64,000 bases of DNA from Tupaia tana (lineage: Eukaryota; Chordata; Mammalia; Scandentia; Tupaiidae): NCBI GenBank assembly GCA_026018925.1, contig JAKSZU010000325.1:124001-188000 (forward strand). Reading direction: 5' to 3'. Both the position numbers and the translations under genes were made by a program. Below the pieces are notes generated by a model. That model was not told the origin of the DNA. It ran no database searches and was given only the letters and a program-made list of their open reading frames with translations. Of this stretch, positions 54,001-64,000 are shown piece by piece. The number at the start of each line of letters is the position of its first letter. Position 1 is the stretch's first letter.

Positions 54001-57000
54001 CACCAACCTGACCCACACGCTAAATCCAACCGTAACGCTGAACCGAAAACTGACAGTAGCCCTAAACTTACTCCCTCAAACTAAGTTCAAACCTAACGTA
54101 ACCTGAAGCCTAACTCAAACAATAGACCTAACCCTAACCCTAGGCGGACAACTGAAGCTCAACCCCAACCCTAATCTGACCCTGACGCTATCTCCAACAG
54201 TAACACTGAACCGAAAACTAACAGTAGCCCTAAACTTACTCCCTCAAACTAAGTTCAAACCTAACCTAACCTGAAGCCTAAATGAAACCATACACCTAAC
54301 CCTAACCCTAGGCGGACACCTTAAGCTCAACCCCAACCCTAACCTGACCCTCACGCTAACTCCAACCGTAACACTGAACCGATAACTAAGAGTAACCCTA
54401 AACTTACTCCCTCAAACTAAGTTCAAACCTAACCTAACCTGAAGCCTAACTCAAACCATAGACCTAACCCTAACCCTAGGCGGACACCTGAAGCTCAACC
54501 CCAACCCTAACCTGACCCAAACGCTAAATCCATCCGTAACACTGAACCGAAAACTAACAGTAGCCCTAAACATACTCACTCAAACTAAGTTCAAACCTAA
54601 CCTAACCTGAAGCCTAACTGAAAACATAGACCTAACCCTTACCCTAGGCAGACACCTTAAGCTCAACCCCAACCCTAAAATGGCCCTGACGCTAACTCCA
54701 ACCATAACAGTTACCCGAAAACTAACAGTAGCCCTAAACTTACTCCCTCAAACTAAGTTCAAACCTAACCTAACCTGAAGCCTAAATCAAACCATACACC
54801 TAACCCTAACCCTAGGCGGAAACCTAAAGCTCAACCCCAACCCTAACCTGACCCTCACGCTAAATCCAACCGTAACACTGAACCGAAAACTAACAGTAGC
54901 CCTAAACTTACTCCCTCAAACTAAGTTCAAACCTAACCTAACCTGAAGCCTAACTGAAAACATAGACCTAACCCTTACCCTAGGCAGATACCTTAAGCTC
55001 AACCCCAACCCTAAAATGGCCCTGACGCTAACTCCAACCATAACAGTTACCCGAAAACTAACAGTAGCCCTAAACTTACTCCCTCAAACTAAGTTCAAAC
55101 CTAACCTAACCGGAAGCCTAAATCAAACCATACACCTAACCCTAACCCTAGGCGGACACCTTAAGCTCAACCCCAACCCTAACCTGACCCTCAAGCTAAA
55201 TTCAACCGTAACACTGAACCGAAAACTAACAGTAGCCCTAAACTTACTCCCTCAAACTAAGTTCAAACCTAACCTAACCTGAAGCCTAACTCAAACCATA
55301 GACCTAACCCTAACCCTAGGCGGACACCTGAAGGTCAAGCCCAACCCTAACCTGACCCTGACGCTAACTCCAACCATAACAGTTACCCGAAAACTAACAG
55401 TCGCCCTAAACTTACTCCCTCAAACTAAGTTCAAACCTAACCTAACCTGAAGCCTAAATCAAACCATAAACCTAACCCTAACCCTAGGCGGACACCTTAA
55501 GCTCAACCCCAACCCTAACCTGACCCTCACTCTAAATCCAACCGTAACACTGAACCGATAACTAAGAGTAACCCTAAACTTACTCCCTCAAAGTAAGTTC
55601 AAACCTAACCTAACCTGAAGCCTAAATCAAATCATAGAACTAACCCTAACCCTAGGCGGACACCTTATGCTTAACTCCCACCATAACCTGACCCTGACGC
55701 TAACTCCAACCGTAACACTGAACCGAAAACTAACAGTAGCCCTTAACTTACTCCCTCAAACTAACTTCAAACCTAAGCTAACCTGAAGCCTAACTGAAAC
55801 CATAGACCTAACCCTAACCCTAGGCGGACACCTTAAGCTCAACCCCAACACTAACCTGACCCTGACGCTAACTCCAACCATAACAGTTACCCGAAAACGA
55901 ACAGTCGCCCTAAACTTATATCTTCAAACTAAGTTCAAACTTAACCTAACCTGAAGCCTAAATCAAACCATAGACCTAACCCTAACCCTAGGCGGACACC
56001 TTAAGCTCAACCCCAACCCTATCCTGACCCTCACGCTAACTCTAACCGTAACACTGAACCGAAAACTAACAGTAGCCCTAAACTTACTCCCTCAAACTAA
56101 GTTCAAACCTAACCTAACCTGAAGCCTAACTCAAACAATAGACCTAACCCTAACCCTAGGCGGACACCTTAAGCTTAAACCCAACCCTAACCTGACCCTG
56201 AGGCTAAATCCAACCGTAACACTGAACCGAAAACTAACAGTAGCCCTAAACTTACTCCCTCAAACTAAGTTCAATCCTAACCTAACCTGAAGCCTAAATG
56301 AAACCATAGACCTAACCCTAGCCCTAGGCGGACACCTTATGCTTAACCCCCACCCTAACCTGACCCTGACGCTTACTCCAACCGTAACAGTTAAACGAAA
56401 ACTAACAGTAGCCCTAAACTTACTCCCTCAAACTAATTTCAAACCTAACCTAACCTGAAGCCTAACTCAAACCATAGACCTAACCCTAACCCTAGGCGGA
56501 CACCTGAAGCTCAACCCCAACCCTAACCTGACCCTGACGCTATCTCCAACCGTAACACTGAACCGAAAACTAACAGTAGCCCTAAACTTACTCCCCCAAA
56601 CTGAGTTCAATCCTATCCTAACCTGAAGCCTAAATCAAACCATACACCTAACCCCAACCCTAGGCGGACACCTTAAGCTCAACCCCAACCCTAACCTGAC
56701 CCTCACGCTAACTCTAACCGTAACACTGAACCGAAAACTAACAGTAGCCCTAAACTTACTCCCTCAAACTAAGTTCATACCTAACATAACCTGAAGCCTA
56801 ACTCAAACAATAGACCTAACCCTAACCCTAGGCGGACACCTTAAGCTTAAACCCAAGCCTAACCTGCCCTGAGGCTAAATCCAACCGTAACACTGAACCG
56901 AAAACTAACAGTAGCCCTAAACTTACTCCCTCAAACTAAGTTCAATCCTAAACTAACCTGAAGCCTAAATGAAACCATAGACCTAACCCTAGCCCTAGGC

Positions 57001-60000
57001 GAACACCTTATGCTTAACCCCCACCCTAACCTGACCCTGACGCTTACTCCAACCGTAACAGTTAAACGAAAACTAACAGTAGCCCTAAACTTACTCCCTC
57101 AAACTAATTTCAAACCTAACCTAACCTGAAGCCTAACTCAAACCATAGACCTAACGCTAACCCTAGGCGGACACCTGAAGCTCAACCCCAACCCTAACCT
57201 GACCCTGACGATATCTCCAACCGTAACACTGAACCGAAAACTAACAGTAGCCCTAAACGTACTCCCCCAAACTAAGTTCAATCCTAACCTAACCTGAAGC
57301 CTAAATCAAACCATACACCTAACCCTAACCCTAGGCGGACACCTTAAGCTCAACCACAACCCTAACCTGACCCTCACGCTAACTCCAACCGTAACACTGA
57401 ACCGATAACGAAGAGTAACCCTAAACTTACTCCCTCAAACTAAGCTCAAACCTAACCTAACCTGAAGCCTAAGACAAACCATAGACCTAACCCTTACCCT
57501 AGGCGGACACCTTAAGCTCAACCCCAACCCTAAAATGGCCCTGACGCTAACTCCAACCATAACAGTTACCCGAAAACTAACAGTAGCCCTAAACTTACTC
57601 CCTCAAACTAAGTTCAAACCTAACCTAACCTGAAGCCTAAATCAAACCATACACCTAACCCTAACCCTAGGCGGAAACCTAAAGCTCAACCCCAACCCTA
57701 ACCTGACCCTCACGCTAAATACAACCGTAACACTGAACCAAAAACTAACAGTAGCCCTAAACTTATTCCCTCAAACTAAGTTCAAACCTAACCTAACCTG
57801 AAGCCTAACTGAAAACTTAGACTTAACCCTTACCCTAGGCGGATACCTTAAGCTCAACCCCAACCCTAAAATTGCCCTGACGCTAACTCCAACCATAACA
57901 GTTACCCGAAAACTAACAGTAGCCCTAAACTTACTCCCTCAAACTAAGTTCAAACCTATCCTAACCTGAAGCCTAAATCAAACCATACACCTAACCCTAA
58001 CCCTAGGCGGACACCTTAAGCTCAACCCCAACCCTAACCTGACCCTCAAGCTAAATTCAACCGTAACACTGAACCGAAAACTAACAGTAGCCCAAAACTT
58101 ACTCCCTCAAACTAAGTTCAAACCTAACCTAACCTGAAGCCTAACTCAAACCATAGACCTAACCCTAACCCTAGGCGGACACCTGAAGCTCAACCCCAAC
58201 ACTAACCAGACCCTGACGCTATCTCCAACCGTAACACTGAACCGAAAACTAACAGTAGCCCTAAACTTACTCCCTCATACTAAGTTCAAACGTAACCTAA
58301 CCTGAAGCCTCAATCAAACCATATACCTAACCCTAACCCTAGGCGGACAACTTAAGCTCAACCCCAACCCTAACCTGACTCTCACGCTAACTCCAACCGT
58401 AACACTGAACCGATAACTAACAGTAACCCTAAACTTACTCTCTCAAACTAAGTTCAAACCTAACCTAACCTGAAGCCTAACTCAAACCATAGACCTAACC
58501 CTAACCCTAGGCGGACACCTTAAGCTTAACCCCAAACCTAACATGACCCTGAGGCTAAATCCAACCATAACACTGAACCGAAAACTAACAGTAGCCCTAA
58601 ACTTACTCCCTCAAACTAAGTTCAATCCTAACCTAACCTGAAGACTAAATGAAACCATAGACCTTACCCTAACACTAGGCGGAAACCTTAAGCTCAACCC
58701 CAACCCTAACCTGGCCCGCACGCTAACTCCAACCGTAACACTGAACCGAAAACTAACAGTAGCCCTAAACTTACTCCCTCAAACTAATTTCAAACCTAAC
58801 CTAACCTGAAGCCTAACTCAAACCATAGACCTAACCCTAACTTTAGGCGGACACCTTAAGCTCAACCCCAACCCTAACCTGGCCCTGACGCTAACTCCAA
58901 CCGTAACAGTTACCCGAAAACTAACAGTAGCCCTAAACTTACTCCCTCAAACTAAGTTCAAACCTAACCTAACCTGAAGCCTAAATCAAACCATACACCT
59001 AACCCTAACTTTAGGCGGACACCTTAAGCTCAACCCCAACCCTAAACTGACCCTCACGCTAACTCCAACCGTAACTCTGAACCGGAAACTAACAGTAGCC
59101 CTAAACTTACTCCCTCAAATTAAGTTCAAACCTAACCGATCCTGAAGCCTAACTCAAACCATAGACCTAACCCGAACCCTAGGCGGACACCTGAAGCTCA
59201 ACCCCAACCCTAACCAGACCCTGACGCTATCTCCAACCGTAACACTGAACCGAAAACTAACATTAGCCCTAAACTTACTCCCCTAAACTAAGTTCAATCC
59301 TAACCTTACCTGAAGCCTAACTCAAACCAGAGACCTAACCCTAACCCTAGACGGACACCTTAAACTCAACCCCAACCCTAACCTGACCCTCACGCTAACT
59401 CCACCCGTAACAGTTAACCGAAAATTAAGAATAGCCCTAAACTTACTCCCTCAAATTAAGTTCAAACCTTAAGTAACCTGAAGCCTAAATCAAACCATAC
59501 ATCTAACCCTAATCCTAGGCGGACACCTTTAGCTCAACCCCAACCCTAACCAGGACCTGACGCTAACTCCAACCGTAACAGTTACCCGAAAACTAACAGT
59601 AGCCCTAAACTTACTCGCTCAAACTAAGTTCAAACCTAACCTAACCTAAAGCCTAAATCAAACCATGGACCTAACCCTAACCCTAGGCGGACACCTTATG
59701 CTTAACCCCCACCCTAACCTGACCCTGACGCTTACGCACCCGTAACAGTTAACCGAAAACTAAGAATAGCCCTAAACTTACTCCCTCAAATTAAGTTCAA
59801 ACCTTATCTAACCTGAAGCCTAAATCAAACCATACACCTAACCCTAACTTTAGGCGGACACCTTAAGCTCAACCCCAACCCTAACCTGGCCCTGACGCTA
59901 ACTCCAACCGTAACAGTTACCCGAAAACTAACAGTAGCCCTAAACTTACTCCCTCAAACTAAGTTCAAACCTAACCTAACCTGAAGCCTAAATCAAACCA

Positions 60001-63000
60001 TATACCTAACCCTAACCTTAGGTGGACACCTTAAGCTCAACCCCAACCCTAAACTGACCCTCACGCTAACTCCAACCGTAACACTGAACCGAAAACTAAC
60101 AGTAGCCCTAAACTTACTCCCTCAAATTAAGTTCAAACCTAACCGATCCTGAAGCCTAACTCAAACCATAGACCTAACCCTAACCCTAGGCGGACACCTT
60201 AAGCTTAACCCCAAACCTAACATGACCCTGAGTCTAAATCCAACCGTAACACTGAACCGAAAACTAACAGTAGCCCTAAACTTACTCCCTCAAACTAAGT
60301 TCAATCCTAACCTAACCTGAAGACTAAATGAAACCATAGACCTTACCCTAACCCTAGGCGGACACCTTAAGCTCAACCCCAACCCTAACCTGGCCCTGAG
60401 GCTAACTCCAACCATAACAGTTACCCGAAAACTAACAGTCGCCCTAAACTTATTTCTTCAAACTAAGTTCAAACCTAACCTAACCTGAAGCCTAAATCAA
60501 ACCATACACCTAACTCTAACCCTAGGCGGACACCTTGAGCTCAACCCCTACCCTAACCTGAGCCTCACGCTTACTCCAACTGTAACAGTTAACCGAAAAC
60601 TAACAGTAGCCCTAAACTTACTCCCTCAAACTAAGTTCAAACCTAACCTAACCTGAAGCCTAACTCAAAGCATAGACCTAACCCTAACCCTAGGCGGACA
60701 CCTGAAACTCAACCCCAACCCTAACCTGTACCTGAGGATAAAACCAACCGTAACACTGAACCGAAAACTAACAGTAGCCCTAAACTTACTCCCTCAAACT
60801 AATTTCTATCCTAACCTAACCTGAAGCCTAACTCAAACCATACACCTAACCCTAACCCTAGGCGGACACCTGAAGCTCAACCCCAACCCTAACCTGACCC
60901 TGACGCTATCTCCAACCGTAACACTGAACCAAAACTAAGAGTAGCTCTAAACTTACTCCCTCAAACTAAGTTCAAACCTAACCTAACCTGAAGCCTAAAT
61001 CAAACCATAGACCTAACCCTAACCCTAGGCAGACACCTTAAGCTCCACCCCAACCCTAACCTGACCCTGACGCTAACTCCAACCAAAACAGTTACCCGAA
61101 AACTAACAGTAGCCCTAAACTTACTCCCTCAAACTAAGTTCAAACATAACCTAACCTGAAGCCTAAATCAAACCATACACCGAACCCTAACCCTAGGCGG
61201 ACACCTTAAGCTCAACCCCAACCCTAACCTGACCCTCACGCTAACTCCAACCGTAACACTGAACCGATAACTAAGAGTAACCCTAAACTTACTCCCTCAA
61301 AGTAAGTTCAAACCTAACCTAACCTGAAGCCTAACTCAAACCATAGACCTAACCCTAACCCTAGGCGGACACCTGAAGCTCAACCCCAAACCTAACCTGA
61401 CCCTGACGCTATCTCCAACCGTAACACTGAACCGAAAACTAACAGTAGCCCTAATCTTACTCCCTCAAAATAAGTTCAAACCTAACCTAACCTGAAGCCT
61501 AAATCAAACCATACACCTAACCCTAACCCTAGGCGGACACCTTAAGCTCAACCCCAACCCTAACCTGACCCTCACGCTAACTCCAACCGTAACACTGAAC
61601 CGATAACTAAGAGTAACCCCAAACTTACTCCCTCAAAGTAAGTTCAAACCTAACCTAACCTGAAGCCTAACTCAAACCATAGACCTAACCCTAACCCTAG
61701 GCGGACACCTGAAGCTCAACCCCAACCCTAACCTGACCCTGACGCTATCTCCAACCGTAACACTGAACCGAAAACTAACAGGAGCCCTAAACTTACTCCC
61801 TCAAGCTAAGTTCAAACCTAACCTAACCTGAAGCCTAACTCAAACCATAGACCTAACCCTTACCCTACGCGGACACCTTAAGCTCCACCCCAACCCTAAA
61901 ATGGCCCTGACGCTAACTCCAAACATAACAGTTACCTGAAAACTAACAGTAGCCCTAAACTTACTCCCTCAAACTAAGTTCAAACCTAACCTAACCTGAA
62001 GCCTAAATGAAACCATACACCTAACCCTAACCCTAGGCGGACACCTTAAGCTCGACCCCAAACCTAACCTGACCCTGACGCTTACTCCAACTGTAACAGT
62101 TAACCGAAAATTAACAGTAGTCCTAAACTTACTCCCTCAAACTAAGTTCAAACCTAACCTAACCTGAAGCTTAACTCAAACAATAGACCTAACCCTAACC
62201 CTAGGCGGACACCTTATGCTTAACTCCCACCATAACCTGACCCTGACGCTAACTCCAACCGTAACACTGAAGCGAAAACTAACAGTAGCCCTTAACTTAC
62301 TCCCTCAAACTAACTTCAAACCTAAGCTAACCTGAGGCCTAAATCAAACCATAGACCTAACCCTAACCCTAGGCGGACACCTTAAGCTCAACCCCAACAC
62401 TAACCTGACCCTGACGCTAACTCCAACCATAACAGTTACCCGAAAACTAACAGTCGCCCTAAACTTATTTCTTCAAACTAAGTTCAAACTTAACCTAACC
62501 TGAAGCCTAAATCAAACCATAGACCTAACCCTAACCCTAGGCGGACACCTTAAGCTCAACCCCAACCCTAACCTGACCCTCACGCTAACTCTAACCGTAA
62601 CACTGAACCGAAAATTAACAGTAGCCCTAAACTTACTCCCTCAAACTAAGTTCAAACCTAACCTAACCTGAAGCTTAACTCAAACAATAGACCTAACCCT
62701 AACCCTAGGCGGACACCTTAAGCTTAAACCCAACCCTAACCTGACCCTGAGGCTAAATCCAACCGTAACACTGAACCGAAAACGAACAGTAGCCCTAAAC
62801 TTACTCCCTCAAACTAAGTTCAATCCTAACCTAACCTGAAGCCTAAATGAAACCATAGACCTAACCCTAGCCCTAGGCGGACACCTTATGCTTAACCCCA
62901 ACCCTAACCTGACCCTGACGCTTACTCCAACCATAAGAGTTAAATGAAAACTAACAGTAGCCCTAAACTTACTCCCTCAAACTAATTTCAAACCTAACCT

Positions 63001-64000
63001 AACCTGAAGCCTAACTCAAACCATAGACCTAACCCTAACCCTAGGCGGACACCTGAAGCTCAACCCCAACCCTAACCTGACCCTGACGCTATCTCCAACC
63101 GTAACACTGAACCGAAAACTAACAGTAGCCCTAAACTTACTCCCCCAAACTAAGTTCAGTCCTAACCTAACCTGAAGCCTAAATCAAACCATACACCTAA
63201 CCCTAATCCTAGGCGGACACCTTAAGCTCAACCCCAACCCTAACCTGACCCTCACGCTAACTCTAACCGTAACACTGAACCGAAAACTAACAGTAGCCCT
63301 AAACTTACTCCCTCAAACTATGTTCAAACCTAACATAACCTGAAGCCTAACTCAAACAATAGACCTAACCCTAACCCTAGGCGGACACCTTAAGCTTAAA
63401 CCCAACCCTAACCTGACCCTGAGGCTAAATCCAACCGTAACACTGAACCGAAAACTAACAGTAGCCCTAAACTTATTCCCTCAAACTAATTTCAATCCTA
63501 AACTAACCTGAAGCCTAAATGAAACCATAGACCTAACCCTAGCCCTAGGCGGTCACCTTATGCTTAACCCCCACCATAACCTGACCCTGACGCTTACTCC
63601 AACCGTAACAGTTAAACGAAAACTAACAGTAGCCCTAAACTTACTCCCTCAAACTAATTTCAAACCTAACCTAACCTGAAGCCTAACTCAAACCATAGAT
63701 CTAACGCTAACCCTAGGCGGACACCTGAAGCTCAACCCCAACCCTAACCTGACCCTGACGATATCTCCAACCATAACACTGAACCGAAAACTAACAGTAG
63801 CCCTAAACTTACTCCCCCAAACTAAGTTCAATCCTAACCTAACCTGAAGCCTAAATCAAACCATACACCTAACCCTAACCCTAGGCGGACACCTTAAGAT
63901 CAACCACAATCCTAACCTGACCCTCACGCTAACTCCAACCGTAACACTGAACCGATAACGAAGAGTAACCCTAAACTTACTCCCTCAAACTAAGTTCAAA
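51065..64000 (+). repeat. Large higher-order unit U, copy 2 (cut by window end)
   Basis: This copies 37,290-50,229 base for base with a constant offset, without one indel between the copies. Reading them side by side I saw only five single-base differences: positions 38,191/51,962, 40,281/54,052, 42,350/56,121, 46,629/60,400 and 49,719/63,490. My reading was not exhaustive. The left junction lies in 51,049-51,086, where the B3-like sequence of copy 1 (with CTTCCTCCC at 51,046) changes to the sequence of 37,278-37,315. A full copy would end near 64,836, outside the window. Confidence 0.93.

Larger units (their letters stand above)
1..64000 (+). repeat. 168-bp tandem satellite array, about 381 monomers
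   Basis: The anchor CAAACTAAGTTC ends at base 12 and recurs every 168 bp to base 63,997. That distance is 381 monomers minus 23 bp. All monomers point the same way, and no stretch of even one monomer is unrelated to the satellite. In the consensus each monomer runs through the anchor, a CCTAACCTGAAGCCTAA stretch, a telomere-like block, GGCGGACACC, a C-run region (CAACCCCAACCC), a switch region (CCAACCGTAACACTG or variants), CGAAAACTAACAGTAGCCC and CTTACTCCCT. Typical single monomers differ at several percent of sites, but blocks of many monomers are nearly identical, as expected for higher-order satellite. By analogy with other satellites it is likely heterochromatic. The sequence alone does not say whether it is centromeric, pericentromeric or subtelomeric. 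I cannot match it to a named family. Confidence 0.98.

Noticed and set aside
55016-55282. Identical 88-codon open frame 13,771 bp downstream
   Set aside because: It exists because unit U was duplicated as a whole, so its identity to the other copy is not evidence of selection for a protein.
1-64000. A functional telomere, because of CCCTAA runs
   Set aside because: Perfect runs are only two to three units long in each monomer and are held in a 168-bp period. A real telomere would show long uninterrupted hexamers.
1-64000. CENP-B box
   Set aside because: The minus strand has TTCGGTTCAGTGTTACGG once in many monomers, which fits the TTCG and the central A of the box but not its CGGG part. Only five of nine core bases agree, so I do not call it.
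1-64000. CRISPR array
   Set aside because: Every base of the 168-bp period is repeated. There are no unique spacers between short repeats and no cas genes.
1-64000. Primate alpha satellite or another well-known satellite of about 170 bp
   Set aside because: The length is close, but the sequence is A/C-rich with telomere-like hexamers and has no alpha-satellite motifs that I recognise.
1-64000. Inverted segments or hairpin-forming long palindromes
   Set aside because: All anchors run in the plus direction. Only short palindromes such as CCTAGG and CTTAAG occur, once each per monomer.

Overview
The whole 64 kb window is one uninterrupted satellite-DNA array. A monomer of 168 bp repeats head to tail about 381 times, always in the same orientation. 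I found no host gene, RNA gene, transposon, retroelement, CRISPR array, origin or unique sequence. The given strand is rich in A and C. A consensus monomer read by eye holds 60 A, 62 C, 29 T and 17 G. Each monomer carries a short perfect run of the vertebrate-type telomere repeat (CCCTAA on this strand). When the monomer is cut into 28 hexamers, many fall in register with ACCCTA, which suggests that the satellite grew out of telomere-like repeats. This is nuclear DNA of a eukaryote, probably a heterochromatic (pericentromeric or subtelomeric) block. The species cannot be named from the sequence.

The array has clear higher-order structure. (1) 1-5,400: loosely ordered monomers in which one marked subtype returns every 9, 4, 9 and 10 monomers. 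(2) 5,400-17,880: two copies of higher-order repeat A. The first has 42 monomers (7,054 bp) and the second 32 (5,374 bp); they differ by one 1,680-bp block. (3) 17,880-18,520: a short bridge with a duplicated monomer. (4) 18,520-33,640: four copies of repeat B, whose start-to-start distances are 25, 8 and 28 monomers (4,198, 1,343 and 4,703 bp). (5) 33,640-37,290: a more worn zone with clustered one-base losses. (6) 37,290-51,065: unit U, 13,771 bp (82 monomers). (7) 51,065-64,000: a second, nearly identical copy of U, cut by the window end.

The blocks are nested. Unit U contains two pieces derived from repeat B. One of them (46,838-51,086) matches B copy 3 (25,008-29,256) at a constant distance of 21,830 bp and shares variants private to that copy. 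A simple order of events is: monomer amplification, formation of A and B, copying of a B3 piece into the future U, then tandem duplication of U by unequal exchange at a junction I can place within 51,049-51,086.

Every length change I found in the 381 monomers is a one-base deletion. There are 23, from about 12 independent events, and they account exactly for the net phase drift. The only long open frames (88 codons, three places) are by-products of the repeat and are not called genes.
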